A DNA stretch of 64,000 nt from Blattabacterium sp. (Blaberus giganteus) (GCF_000262715.1 NC_017924.1:558001-622000), one strand, 5' to 3'; counted from the stretch's first letter, positions 31,061-40,590 are shown. Notes: a model not told the origin generated them from the sequence alone. Translations and numbers: made by a program.

Positions 31061-31756
31061 ATGAATCAAAAAATCATTATAACTATAGATGGTTATTCTT
31101 CATCAGGAAAAAGTACTTTAGCAAAAAAAATTTCTAAAAAACTAAAATATAAATATATAGATAGTGGCGCTCTGTATAGAAGTGTAGCTTTACTTGCTAT
31201 TCGAAAAAAAATTTTTTATAGTGATTTGTGGAATACAAAAAATTTTATTCCTATTTTGAAAGAAACAAACTTAAAATTTAAATGGAATCAAAAATATAGT
31301 CAAACAGATATTTTTTTAAATGGGGAAAATATTCAACATAAGATTAGATCAAAACAAGTAACAAATAAAGTTAGTTTAATAGCTCAAATTCCAGAAATTA
31401 GAGAAAGATTGACTCTTATGCAAAGAAACATTGGAAAAAATAAAGGAATCGTTATAGATGGAAGAGATGCAGGTCACTATGTTTTTCCTAAATCAGAGTT
31501 AAAGATATTTATGAAAGGATCTATAGAGATTCGTTCTTACAGAAGATATCAAGATCTAAAAAAAATAGGAGAAAAAGTTTCTTATGAAGAAGTAAGAAAA
31601 AATCTAATTCATAGAGATATGATGGATATTTCACGAAATATTTCTCCACTTAAAAAGTCTGTAGATTCTATAGAAATAGATAATACATTTCTAAGTATAG
31701 AAGAACAATTAAATCTTATTTTTAAATTTATAAATAAAAGGACCTCCATCATATGA
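31061..31756 (+). CDS. cmk: Cytidylate kinase
   Basis: Phosphorylates CMP and dCMP. The P-loop GYSSSGKS is at residues 11-18, the acceptor region is KYKYIDSGALYRSVAL near 29-44, and VIDGRDAGHYVFP with RRYQDLKKIGEKVSYEEV form the lid region. The 231-residue length is typical. It overlaps fabG by four bases (ATGA). Confidence 0.96.
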   Translation: MNQKIIITIDGYSSSGKSTLAKKISKKLKYKYIDSGALYRSVALLAIRKKIFYSDLWNTKNFIPILKETNLKFKWNQKYSQTDIFLNGENIQHKIRSKQVTNKVSLIAQIPEIRERLTLMQRNIGKNKGIVIDGRDAGHYVFPKSELKIFMKGSIEIRSYRRYQDLKKIGEKVSYEEVRKNLIHRDMMDISRNISPLKKSVDSIEIDNTFLSIEEQLNLIFKFINKRTSII

Positions 31757-32487
31757 AATTATTAAATGGAAAAATAGCTGTAGTTACAGGAGGGTCAGGG
31801 GATATAGGTCAATCTATAGTCAAAACTTTTGTACAACATGGGGCTAATGTTATTTTTACATTTTTTTCCTCAATAAAGAAAGCAAAAGAATTAGAATTGA
31901 AATTCAAAAATCTCGTAGAAGCGTATAAAATAGATCTTTCAGATTTTAATTCATCAAAAAATTTAGTGCAAAAAGTTATAAAAAAATATGGGAGTATAGA
32001 TATATTAGTGAATAATGCAGGGATTATAAAAGATAAGTTTTTGCTTAAAATTTCGAAAAAAGATTGGGATTATGTTATTAAAACTAATCTATATTCTATA
32101 TTTAATTTAACTAAACATGCTATTTATCCTATGATGAAACAAAAAAAAGGAAGCATTATTAATATGAGTTCTGTTGTAGGATTAACAGGTAATATTGGAC
32201 AATCTAATTATGCAGCATCTAAAGCAGGAATTATTGGATTCACAAAATCAATAGCCAGAGAATTAGGAAAAAAAAACATCCGTTGTAATGCCATAGCTCC
32301 TGGATATATCGTAACAAAAATGAATTCTCATTTTATACCTAAAATTAAAGAAAATTGGATAAAAAGTATTCCATTAAAAAGAGCAGGAACTCCTCAAGAT
32401 GTAGCGAACTCGACTTTATTTCTCGCTTCAGATTTATCAAATTATATTACTGGAACTGTGTTAAATGTAAACGGAGGATTAATTTAA
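31753..32487 (+). CDS. fabG: 3-oxoacyl-[acyl-carrier-protein] reductase
   Basis: NADPH-dependent short-chain dehydrogenase of fatty-acid elongation. The cofactor loop is TGGSGDIG at residues 12-19 (a variant of the common TGxxxGIG), NNAG is at 87-90, and the catalytic Ser140, Tyr153 and Lys157 are in NMSSVVG and SNYAASK. The C-terminal NVNGGLI matches FabG. Coupled to cmk and followed by menD after seven bases. Confidence 0.95.
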   Translation: MKLLNGKIAVVTGGSGDIGQSIVKTFVQHGANVIFTFFSSIKKAKELELKFKNLVEAYKIDLSDFNSSKNLVQKVIKKYGSIDILVNNAGIIKDKFLLKISKKDWDYVIKTNLYSIFNLTKHAIYPMMKQKKGSIINMSSVVGLTGNIGQSNYAASKAGIIGFTKSIARELGKKNIRCNAIAPGYIVTKMNSHFIPKIKENWIKSIPLKRAGTPQDVANSTLFLASDLSNYITGTVLNVNGGLI

Positions 32488-32494
32488 ATTATAA

Positions 32495-34174
32495 ATGTTA
32501 TCAAATAAAAAAATTGTACAAAGTTTAGGTGAGATTTTAAAAGCAAAATCTATATTTAATATAATTATATCTCCAGGATCTAGAAATGCTCCAATCATTA
32601 TACATTTTACTCAACACAAAAATTTTAAAACTTATAGTGTCGTAGACGAACGATGTGCTGCTTTTTTTGCTTTAGGAATTGCTCAACAAATAAGAAAACC
32701 TGTAGTTATTAGTTGTACTTCTGGATCTGCTGTTGTAAATTGTTATTCTGCAATAACGGAGGCTTTTTATCAAAGTATTCCCCTTATTTTAGTCACTGCA
32801 GATAGACCAAAAAGAATTATAGATGTATTTGAAGGCCAATCCATTCATCAGGAAAATATTTTTCAAAAACATGTAGAAACTTCTATTCAATTAACAGAAG
32901 ATGAATCTGAATCAGGAATATGGTACAATGATAGATTGATGAATCAATCAATAAATAAGTGTATTTTAAAAAATAAACCTATACATATTAATATTCCATT
33001 TTCGGAACCACTTTATAATACCACAAATTATTTACAAGTAAAACCTAAAATCATAAAAACTATACCTGTTAAAAATTATATCGAAACTTGTAATTATAAA
33101 AAAGAACAGTATATATGGAAAAAATATGAAAAAAAAATGATCTTATTAGGATTGTATTACCCAGGAAATAAAAAGAAGATGGAAAATATTTTAAGAAAAT
33201 TAAGCTTGGATCCTTCTATTGTCATTTTTACAGAAACTACATCTCATGTATATGGAAAACTTTTTTTCTCCAGTATAGAAAAATTGATTTTTAATATGAA
33301 TCCTAAAAAATGGATGAGTTTAAAGCCTCATATTTTATTAACCATCGGAATAAATATTATATCAAAAAAAATAAAATTTTTTTTAAGAAAATATCCTCCT
33401 ATATATCATTGGCATATAGGGGAACATTACGAATGTTATCCGGATACCTATTATAGGTTAACTACTTATTGGCCTATCAATCCAGAATTATTTTTAAAAA
33501 TTTTTTGTAATTATAATAATACTGTTTCAGATTACAGGAAAAAATGGGAAAAATTGAGAAAAGAAAAAATAAAAAAACACAAATTTTTTTTAAAAAAAGA
33601 AAAAAGTTTTTCAGATTTAAAAGTTATATTTTCTGTATTTAAAGCTATACCTAATAATACAGTTTTACAATTAGGAAATAGCATGATTGTAAGATATTAT
33701 CAACTTTTTGATGAAAAAAAATATTCTATTAAATCTTATTGTAATCGAGGTACTTCAGGAATAGATGGATGTGTTTCAACGGCTGTAGGTTCTGCTATGA
33801 TAATAAAAAAAACTGTTACATTGATTGTTGGAGATATTAGTTTTTTTTACGACAGTAATGCTTTATGGAATAATTATATTCCAAAAAACTTTCGTATTAT
33901 ACTTATTAATAATGGAGGAGGAAATATTTTTAGATTTATTTCAGAAAAAAAACTTCCAGAAAAAATATTTAATTTTTTTGAAACAAAACATATCTTTTCT
34001 GCAAAAAAGATATGCGAAATGCATAATTGGAAATACAAAAAAGTATCCGATCAACATGCTTTAAAAAATAGTTTATCATTTTTTTGGAAAAAATCAAATC
34101 ACCCTTTTTTATTGGAAATCAATACTAAAAAATCAAATAATGCTAAAATTTTGAAAAAATATTTACGATCCTGA
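32495..34174 (+). CDS. menD: MenD, SEPHCHC synthase of menaquinone synthesis
   Basis: Thiamine-diphosphate enzyme joining isochorismate and 2-oxoglutarate. The N-terminal VVDERCAAFFALGIAQ holds the catalytic Glu (about residue 54), preceded by SPGSRNAP; the C-terminal ThDP-magnesium region is VGDISFFYDSNAL followed by IILINNGGGNIF. At 559 residues it is complete. Menaquinone is the usual respiratory quinone of Bacteroidota. Other men genes are not in the window. Its 3' end overlaps the convergent SanA-like gene by 12 bases. Confidence 0.96.
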   Translation: MLSNKKIVQSLGEILKAKSIFNIIISPGSRNAPIIIHFTQHKNFKTYSVVDERCAAFFALGIAQQIRKPVVISCTSGSAVVNCYSAITEAFYQSIPLILVTADRPKRIIDVFEGQSIHQENIFQKHVETSIQLTEDESESGIWYNDRLMNQSINKCILKNKPIHINIPFSEPLYNTTNYLQVKPKIIKTIPVKNYIETCNYKKEQYIWKKYEKKMILLGLYYPGNKKKMENILRKLSLDPSIVIFTETTSHVYGKLFFSSIEKLIFNMNPKKWMSLKPHILLTIGINIISKKIKFFLRKYPPIYHWHIGEHYECYPDTYYRLTTYWPINPELFLKIFCNYNNTVSDYRKKWEKLRKEKIKKHKFFLKKEKSFSDLKVIFSVFKAIPNNTVLQLGNSMIVRYYQLFDEKKYSIKSYCNRGTSGIDGCVSTAVGSAMIIKKTVTLIVGDISFFYDSNALWNNYIPKNFRIILINNGGGNIFRFISEKKLPEKIFNFFETKHIFSAKKICEMHNWKYKKVSDQHALKNSLSFFWKKSNHPFLLEINTKKSNNAKILKKYLRS

Positions 34175-34684
34175 ATATGAAATAATATCCCATAAAGCTT
34201 TAATCCTTGCAAAAATTTCTCTAAATTGTATTTTACTGTCAAAAGTGAAGCTTTTGGCATTAAATCCAATTACATCTAATCCCAAACAATTTCCAATAAA
34301 AATAGCTCTTTCATTGTGAAACTTTTGAGATATAATCGTAAATTTTTTTTTGTGAAAAATTTTATAAACTCTAACAATAGAATGTAAAGTATTAATTCCA
34401 TAAAAATCTTCATATATAAAATGAGAAGGAATCCCTTTTTTAATTAATTCCTTTTTCATCATTTTTGGTTCATTATAGTTTTTTTCTCTATTATCTCCAC
34501 TTACAATGACATAACGTATTTTTTTATGAATAAAAAGTGAATAAGCTGCATCTATTCTATATTTAAAATAAGCGTTAATTCCTCCTCCATGTAAATATTT
34601 AGAAGTCCCTAAAACTACACCAAACGTATTATATGGAATATAATTAATTGAATCGTAATTTTTTTTTAGAGACCAATAGCTCAT
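34163..34684 (-). CDS. SanA/YdcF-like DUF218 protein
   Basis: DUF218-fold protein of the SanA branch (envelope barrier). Recognised by GVVLGTSKYLHGGGINAYFKYRIDAA, VIVSGDN, NYNEPKMMKKELIKKGIP and SQKFHNERAIFI. The first ATG is at 34684, giving 173 residues without a membrane anchor. However, the frame is open upstream to a TAG at 34748-34750 and encodes KRTFFLIILFITFCYIV, exactly the anchor SanA proteins carry, so translation probably starts at a rare codon such as the ATT at 34747 or an ATA near 34738. The C-terminus also looks slightly shorter than usual. Confidence 0.82.
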   Translation of the reverse strand: MSYWSLKKNYDSINYIPYNTFGVVLGTSKYLHGGGINAYFKYRIDAAYSLFIHKKIRYVIVSGDNREKNYNEPKMMKKELIKKGIPSHFIYEDFYGINTLHSIVRVYKIFHKKKFTIISQKFHNERAIFIGNCLGLDVIGFNAKSFTFDSKIQFREIFARIKALWDIISYSGS

Positions 34685-34755
34685 TACAATATAACAAAAT
34701 GTAATAAATAAAATAATAAGAAAAAATGTACGTTTTATTTGTCCAATCTAACTAA

Positions 34756-37700
34756 CTAAAAAGAATCATCTTCTATAACCCATTCTCCTTTTTCTAAAAA
34801 AAATTCTATCTGTTTGAATTTAATATTTTTAGTTTCTCCCGTAATTAAATTACGAATATTAATTCTATTGTTTCTCCCTAATTTTTTTTTATCTTTTCCT
34901 TTCCTGAGATTTGTTTTCAAATTATTATTTTTTTTTGGTAAACACAAGATATCTCCTCTTATGATAACGGATTTAAGTAAGAAAGAAACAATTTTTTTGT
35001 TTATATCATAAACTCTTTCTTGAAATAAATTAAAAGCATTTTGTTTATAAACAATAAGAGGATCTTTTTGTTCAAAAACAGCATTTTGTACAGAATATCG
35101 TAAACTATCCATTTCACGTAAATGTTCTTTCCATTTTTCATCCATGAAACATAATATGGTCTTTCTTTCAAATATAGATAATAAAGATTTACCTTTTGTA
35201 TTATAGAAATCTATCAAATCTGATCCAATAACTATATTTTTAGACCCATCTGTTAAAACAATTCGTATTTGATAAAATTCATGATTTTTTTTATCAACAT
35301 CGACAATGTGAGATATAATAGATTTTATGTCGTGATCAATCATTTTGATCTTCTTTTTTTCATAAAAATTCATAATTAAATCATGAAGTTTGTTGACAGA
35401 ATTACGTTCTTTATTAGAAAAAAAATCATTTTCTTGTAGTGGAAATTTAATACCAAAAATATGAATAAATTCATATTCCAAATTTTTGAAATCATTTAGA
35501 GATTTGTTAACATTTATCATCACATCTAACAAAATATAGATCATGTTAGAAATGTCTAAACTCAATTCATTTCCACACAATGCATTTCTTCGTTTTTTGT
35601 AAATAAATTCTCTTTGTTTATTAATAACATCATCATAGTCTAATAAACGTTTTCGTATACTGAAATTATTGTCCTCTATTTTTTTTTGTGCTTTTTCAAT
35701 AGATTTGGTTAACAAAGGATGTTGTATTATGTCCCCTTCTTTATGTCCAAATCGATCCATTAACTTAGAAAGTCTTTCTGAATCAATAAATAAACGAATC
35801 AAATTATCTTCTAAAGACACATAAAATTGAGAACTTCCTGGATCGCCTTGACGACCTGATCTTCCTCTTAATTGATTATCTACTCTTCTGGAATCATGTC
35901 TTTCAGTTCCTAAAACGGACAATCCTCCATTTTTAATGACTTCTCTTGATAGTTTAATATCTGTTCCGCGACCTGCCATATTAGTTGCTATGGTGACAGA
36001 TCCAGGATATCCTGCTTTTGCTATGATTTCCGCTTCTTTTTCATGTAATTTAGCATTTAAAACATTATGTGGTATTTTCATAAATTTTAAAGCTCTACTT
36101 AGAAACTCTGAAATTTCAACAGAAGTTGTTCCAACAAGAACGGGACGTTTTTCATTTTTAGATAAAAAAATAATTTTTTCTATAATAGCATTATATTTTT
36201 CTCGTTTAGTTTTAAAAACAAGATCTTGCAAATCTTTTCTTTGTATTTTTTTATGTGTAGGAATTACGACCACATCTAATTTGTATATATGCCAAAACTC
36301 TCCAGATTCTGTTTCTGCTGTTCCTGTCATTCCAGATATTTTCCTATACATTCTAAAATAATTTTGTAAAGTGATTGTAGCAAAAGTCTGACTTGAAGAT
36401 TCAATTTCTACATTTTCTTTCGCTTCTATAGCTTGATGCAACCCATCAGAATAACGTCTTCCTTCCATAATCCGACCCGTTTGTTCATCTACTATTTTCA
36501 CTTTTCCTCCTAAAACAACATAATCTACATCTATTTCAAATAAAGTAAAAGCTTTAAGTAACTGATTTATAGTATGAATTCTTTGTGATTTTATAGAAAA
36601 ATTTTTCAAAAGTTTTTCCTTCTCTTTTGTTTCTTTTTCTTTAGAAAAATTTTTTTTCTCTAACTCCGTTAGTTCAAGATTCACATCTGGTAAAACGAAA
36701 AAACCTATATCTTTCACATTTTTTGATAAAAATTCAATTCCTTTATCTGTTAATTCTACAGTATTATTTTTTTCATCAATAACAAAATAAAGATCTTTAT
36801 CTACTTTATACATTTCTCTTCCATAATCTTGCAAATACTGGCTTTCGATTTTTTGTAGAATTAAACGCATATTATCTTCACTCAAAAATTTTATTAAAGA
36901 TTTTTTTTTGGGTAATCCACGATGTGCTTGAAATAATTTAAATCCACCTAATTTTTTTTCTCCATTTTTGATTAAATTTTTTGCTTCCTGCAAAAAATTA
37001 TTAACGATAACGTTTTGTTTGTTAACTAAAGTTTTTACTTTTTCTTTAAATAATTCAAATTCTTCCTTATTATCTTTTTTAGGATCAACAGGGCCTGATA
37101 TAATTAAAGGAGTTCGTGCTTCATCTATCAACACAGAATCTATTTCATCTATAATAGCATAATTTAATTCTCTCTGGACTAATTCTTCTTTAGAACAAGC
37201 CATATTATCACGTAAATAATCAAAAACAAATTCATTGTTTGTTCCATAAGTAATATCTGCTTGATAAGCTTTTTTACGCATATATACATCAGAAGATGAA
37301 TAATTATCAATACAATCAACTTTTAATCCATGAAATTCCATTAAAGGAGCCATCCAACTTGTATCTCTTCTAGATAAATAATTATTTACTGTAACAATAT
37401 GCACTCCTCTTCCAGATAAAGCATTTAAATAAGCCGACAAAGTCGCTACAAAAGTTTTTCCTTCTCCTGTAGCCATTTCAGATATTTTTCCTTGATGTAA
37501 GACCACTCCTCCCATAAGCTGAACATCATAATGAACCATATCCCAAATTATATTTTTTCCATATGCATCCCACTCATTCTTCCAAATGGCTTGATTTCCG
37601 TTCAAATGAACATAAGACTTTATTTTGGATAATTCTTCATCAAAAGAAGTATATTTTACGATAAGTTGTTTCTTTTCTTTCAAACGTTTTGCTGTTTCTT

Positions 37701-38052
37701 TAATTATAGAAAAAGCTTGAGGTAAAATGTTTATTAATACTTTTTGTTCTATTTTATAACATTCCTCTTGAATATTTTCTACACTTGAGTATATTTTTTC
37801 TAGAACGCTAATAGAACAAAATTTATCTTGTATTTTTTTTAATAATTTTTTTTCTTCTTCATGAAATTTTTTTGTAGATTCTTGTATAATTTTTTTTAAA
37901 TCTTGAGTTTTATTTCTTAATTCGTCGTCAGATAATAAGAATATTTTTTTCTCTTCTTTTTTGATTTGAATTAAAAATTCATTAACCTCTTTAAGGTCTC
38001 TATCATTTTTATTTACTAATAATTTATTTAAAATTTTTCTTATAAAACTCAT
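34756..38052 (-). CDS. secA: Protein translocase ATPase SecA
   Basis: Motor ATPase of the Sec translocon. The 1098-residue product has the Walker A segment MATGEGKTF near residue 190, the DEAD-like box IIDEIDSVLIDEARTP, AGRGTDI and the GRSGRQGDPGSS arginine-finger motif. It is of the long Bacteroidota type with extra insertions. The C-terminal cysteine-rich zinc tail found in proteobacterial SecA is absent; instead it ends in a GRNNRINIRNL...GEWVIEDDSF segment, as I recall for flavobacterial SecA. DUF2795 gene lies 35 bases upstream. Confidence 0.97.
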   Translation of the reverse strand: MSFIRKILNKLLVNKNDRDLKEVNEFLIQIKKEEKKIFLLSDDELRNKTQDLKKIIQESTKKFHEEEKKLLKKIQDKFCSISVLEKIYSSVENIQEECYKIEQKVLINILPQAFSIIKETAKRLKEKKQLIVKYTSFDEELSKIKSYVHLNGNQAIWKNEWDAYGKNIIWDMVHYDVQLMGGVVLHQGKISEMATGEGKTFVATLSAYLNALSGRGVHIVTVNNYLSRRDTSWMAPLMEFHGLKVDCIDNYSSSDVYMRKKAYQADITYGTNNEFVFDYLRDNMACSKEELVQRELNYAIIDEIDSVLIDEARTPLIISGPVDPKKDNKEEFELFKEKVKTLVNKQNVIVNNFLQEAKNLIKNGEKKLGGFKLFQAHRGLPKKKSLIKFLSEDNMRLILQKIESQYLQDYGREMYKVDKDLYFVIDEKNNTVELTDKGIEFLSKNVKDIGFFVLPDVNLELTELEKKNFSKEKETKEKEKLLKNFSIKSQRIHTINQLLKAFTLFEIDVDYVVLGGKVKIVDEQTGRIMEGRRYSDGLHQAIEAKENVEIESSSQTFATITLQNYFRMYRKISGMTGTAETESGEFWHIYKLDVVVIPTHKKIQRKDLQDLVFKTKREKYNAIIEKIIFLSKNEKRPVLVGTTSVEISEFLSRALKFMKIPHNVLNAKLHEKEAEIIAKAGYPGSVTIATNMAGRGTDIKLSREVIKNGGLSVLGTERHDSRRVDNQLRGRSGRQGDPGSSQFYVSLEDNLIRLFIDSERLSKLMDRFGHKEGDIIQHPLLTKSIEKAQKKIEDNNFSIRKRLLDYDDVINKQREFIYKKRRNALCGNELSLDISNMIYILLDVMINVNKSLNDFKNLEYEFIHIFGIKFPLQENDFFSNKERNSVNKLHDLIMNFYEKKKIKMIDHDIKSIISHIVDVDKKNHEFYQIRIVLTDGSKNIVIGSDLIDFYNTKGKSLLSIFERKTILCFMDEKWKEHLREMDSLRYSVQNAVFEQKDPLIVYKQNAFNLFQERVYDINKKIVSFLLKSVIIRGDILCLPKKNNNLKTNLRKGKDKKKLGRNNRINIRNLITGETKNIKFKQIEFFLEKGEWVIEDDSF

Positions 38053-38087
38053 TAAAGTAAGAAATATAATCGGTCATACAAAAAAAT

Positions 38088-38321
38088 TTAAAGTTCATAT
38101 TCATCTCTATTCCAATAAAAATCTTCGTCATCACGTGGATAATCTGCCCATATGTCTTCCATAGATTCAAAAACTTCTCCTTCCCCATTTTCTAATTGTT
38201 GAAGATTTTCAACAACTTCTAAAGGAGCTCCTGTACGAATAGCAAAATCAATCAATTCTTCTTTTGTAGCAGGCCAAGGCGCGTCTTCTAAATGAGAAGC
38301 TAATTCTAAAGTCCAATACAT
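38088..38321 (-). CDS. DUF2795 family small protein
   Basis: A 77-residue, acidic protein starting MYWTLELASHLEDAPWPATKEELIDFAIRTGAP, which I recognise as the conserved DUF2795 protein found immediately upstream of secA in Flavobacteria. Function is unknown. Residues 1-50 look like a small helical domain; the tail is rich in Asp, Glu and aromatic residues. The Trp/Glu-rich composition is unlike chance AT-rich frames, so it is a real gene. Confidence 0.88.
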   Translation of the reverse strand: MYWTLELASHLEDAPWPATKEELIDFAIRTGAPLEVVENLQQLENGEGEVFESMEDIWADYPRDDEDFYWNRDEYEL

Positions 38322-38366
38322 ATTATTTTAAATTATTAAAAAATAAAAAATGATATTTTATTTTTA

Positions 38367-38389
38367 TATATTTGATTTTCAAAAATCAA
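38367..38389 (+). promoter_or_regulatory. -7-like element with adjoining inverted repeat upstream of fmt
   Basis: TATATTTG (38367-38374) matches TAnnTTTG, and TTGATTTT at 38372-38379 is a perfect inverted repeat of AAAATCAA at 38382-38389 with a two-base centre. The pair could be a promoter overlapped by an operator, or a chance palindrome. It lies in the 131-base divergent region between DUF2795 and fmt. Confidence 0.3.
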
Positions 38390-38452
38390 TGAACTTTTTC
38401 ATAATAAAAATCACAAGATAAAATTAGTGAATTTAAATTACAAATAAATTAC

Positions 38453-39421
38453 ATGAAAAAGTTTCCAAAAATTGTATTCATAGGATCAAATCATTTTTCT
38501 CTTTATTCTTTAAAAGAATTATGTATAAAACAATACAATATTATAGGAATTATAACAAGCCCTGATAATCAATTTTTTAAGAATCAAGGGGAAAAAGCAT
38601 TTACTCCTGTAAAAATATACGCATTACAAAATAATATTCCCTTCTTACAACCTAAAAATCTGTTGAATTATTCTTTTTTAGAAAATTTAAAAAAATGGAA
38701 TGCAGATATACAAATTGTTGTATCTTTTAGAATTTTACCTAAAGAAATATGGAATTTGCCTAGAATGGGATCTTTTAATTTACACGCATCTCTTCTCCCA
38801 CAATATAGAGGAGCAGCTCCTATTAATTGGGTAATTATTAATGGAGAAGATAAAACGGGATTGACTACTTTTTTCATAAAAGAAAAAATAGACTCTGGAG
38901 AAATTATTTTACAAAAAGAAATTAAAATAAGAAAAGAAGAAACTGCAGGAGAATTGGAGAATAAATTAAAAATTATAAGTGGTTCTATGGTGATTCAAAC
39001 TTTAGAAAATATTTTATTTAATAAAATAAAACTTGTTTCTCAAAAAAATATTGATTCTTCTTTATTAAAATATGCTCCAAAAATATCGACCAATGATTGT
39101 AGAATACAATGGGAAAATCCTTCTATAGAATCTATTTACAATAAAATAAGAGGATTAAGCCCTCATCCTACTGCATGGACATTGTTATTTTTTAATGAAA
39201 AAAAATTTGTTAGATTTAAAATCTTTGTTGTTGAAAAAATACGAAAAATACATACTTTTCCAATTGGTTTTATATTCATCATTTCATCTTATGAAATGCA
39301 AATTTCCGTTAAAGAAGGTTTTATCTCTATTATTGAAGGACAAATAGAGGGAAAAAAAAGAATGCATATTAAAAATTTAATTAATGGATTGAAAATAAGA
39401 GAAAATCTTTTTGTTCAATAA
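38453..39421 (+). CDS. fmt: Methionyl-tRNA formyltransferase
   Basis: Formylates initiator Met-tRNA using 10-formyl-tetrahydrofolate. The 322-residue product has the catalytic block FNLHASLLPQYRGAAPINW near residues 107-125 (Asn-His-Asp system with the downstream IDSGEI), and the C-terminal OB-like domain with RGLSPHPTAW. It is complete. hup follows on the same strand after 101 bases, the flavobacterial order. Confidence 0.96.
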   Translation: MKKFPKIVFIGSNHFSLYSLKELCIKQYNIIGIITSPDNQFFKNQGEKAFTPVKIYALQNNIPFLQPKNLLNYSFLENLKKWNADIQIVVSFRILPKEIWNLPRMGSFNLHASLLPQYRGAAPINWVIINGEDKTGLTTFFIKEKIDSGEIILQKEIKIRKEETAGELENKLKIISGSMVIQTLENILFNKIKLVSQKNIDSSLLKYAPKISTNDCRIQWENPSIESIYNKIRGLSPHPTAWTLLFFNEKKFVRFKIFVVEKIRKIHTFPIGFIFIISSYEMQISVKEGFISIIEGQIEGKKRMHIKNLINGLKIRENLFVQ

Positions 39422-39425
39422 AAAT

Positions 39426-39456
39426 ATTGTTGATTTATCCTTTATATATATATTTG
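39426..39456 (+). promoter_or_regulatory. Candidate Bacteroidota promoter for hup
   Basis: ATTG (39426-39429), a 19-base spacer and TATATTTG (39449-39456) match the Bacteroidota layout TTTG-N19-21-TAnnTTTG. It lies 66 bases before the HU start and is the best-matching promoter I saw in the window. Confidence 0.42.
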
Positions 39457-39522
39457 CTATTCTATTGCTATTGTTAATTATAATATTATTTTATAGTTAA
39501 TTAAAATTAAATTTCATTATTC

Positions 39523-39789
39523 ATGAACAAAACAGAATTAGTTAATTCAATAGCTGAAAAAACTGGAATAACAAAAATAAAAGCTAAAAACGTTACAGAT
39601 GCATTCATTGAAACTGTAGTTGAATCTTTAAAAAAAGGTGATAAGGTCACTTTGGTAGGATTCGGAACCTTTTCTGTAGTAGAAAGACATCCTAGAAATG
39701 GAGTAAATCCTAGAACAGGAAAAAAAATACATATTCCAGGTAAAAAAGTAGCCAAATTTAAAATAGGAGCAGAATTAACAAAATTGTGA
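39523..39789 (+). CDS. hup: DNA-binding protein HU
   Basis: Histone-like nucleoid protein, 88 residues. The MNKTELVNSIAEKTGI start, the hydrophobic core VTLVGFGTFSV and the DNA-intercalating arm RNPRTG (here RNGVNPRTGKKIHIPG, residues about 63-78) are typical. It has its own candidate promoter and is followed by a strong hairpin, so it is probably a monocistronic, highly expressed gene. Confidence 0.96.
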   Translation: MNKTELVNSIAEKTGITKIKAKNVTDAFIETVVESLKKGDKVTLVGFGTFSVVERHPRNGVNPRTGKKIHIPGKKVAKFKIGAELTKL

Positions 39790-39801
39790 CTTTTAATTTT
39801 A

Positions 39802-39848
39802 AAAAGATAAAGTTTGTTTTCTTCAAACTTTATCTTTTATTTTTTTAT
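39802..39848. terminator. Strong hairpin terminator between hup and pdxH
   Basis: A perfect 15-base stem: 39802-39816 (ending AAAGTTTG) pairs with 39824-39838 (starting CAAACTTT), with a seven-base loop and a T-rich tail ATTTTTTT at 39839-39846. A-rich sequence on the other side lets it act for the convergent pdxH as well. It is the clearest intrinsic terminator in the window. Confidence 0.85.
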
Positions 39849-40492
39849 GGAGATAATCGATGAAAGATCCATTTTTTTTTATTTTCTAAAATATAAATAA
39901 TCCGATCGTGAAGTCTATTAGGTTGCCCTTGCCAAAATTCCATTTTATATGGTTTTACAATATATCCTCCCCAATAAAAAGGACGTTTTATAGTTTTTTT
40001 ATTGAAAAAATTATTCCATTTTTTATATTGTTTCAACAAATATTCTTTAGATGAAATAATCATACTTTGTCTAGAAACCCAACTTCCAATTTGATTTCCT
40101 CTAGGTCTATTATGAAAATATTCATCTGATTTTTTTCTTTTAATTTTTGATGTCATTCCTTTAATAATAATTTGTCTTTCCATATTTTTCCAATAAAAAG
40201 AAATACATACTTTTGGTATATTTTGAATTGCTCTCCCTTTCAAACTATAATAATTTGTATAAAAAATGAATCCATCTTCTGAGTATTCTTTTAACAAAAC
40301 GATTCTAGTTTCTGGACCTCCATCTTCTCCTATAGTAGAAATAGACATAGCGTTAATTTCTTCGTTTTTTTTATGAAAAGATTTTTCTTGTTGAAACCAA
40401 TTATCAAATAAATGAAAAGGTTTTTTTGGAACTTCAGATTCCAATAAGGAATTTTTTTCATAATTCTTTCTAAAACGATTCAAATCGACCAT
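39845..40492 (-). CDS. pdxH: Pyridoxamine 5'-phosphate oxidase
   Basis: FMN enzyme that oxidises pyridoxine- or pyridoxamine-phosphate to PLP. The 215-residue product shows MSISTIGEDGGPETRIVLLKEY near 49-69 with the FMN-binding RIVLLK, FYTNYYSLKGRA, the SRQS substrate motif and C-terminal EFWQGQPNRLHDR. Complete. It ends in the terminator shared with hup and pairs functionally with pdxA. Confidence 0.96.
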   Translation of the reverse strand: MVDLNRFRKNYEKNSLLESEVPKKPFHLFDNWFQQEKSFHKKNEEINAMSISTIGEDGGPETRIVLLKEYSEDGFIFYTNYYSLKGRAIQNIPKVCISFYWKNMERQIIIKGMTSKIKRKKSDEYFHNRPRGNQIGSWVSRQSMIISSKEYLLKQYKKWNNFFNKKTIKRPFYWGGYIVKPYKMEFWQGQPNRLHDRIIYILENKKKWIFHRLSP

Positions 40493-40514
40493 ATATTATA
40501 ATATTGATATAAAA

Positions 40515-40522
40515 CAAAAATA
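40515..40522 (-). promoter_or_regulatory. Candidate -7 element for pdxH
   Basis: Minus-strand TATTTTTG matches TAnnTTTG 23 bases upstream of the pdxH start. No clear -33 box. Confidence 0.28.
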
Positions 40523-40590
40523 TACTAACTTTAGTTATCGATTGTATAAAAAAAACCTATAGTAGTGTATGGATAATAAAAATATACATC

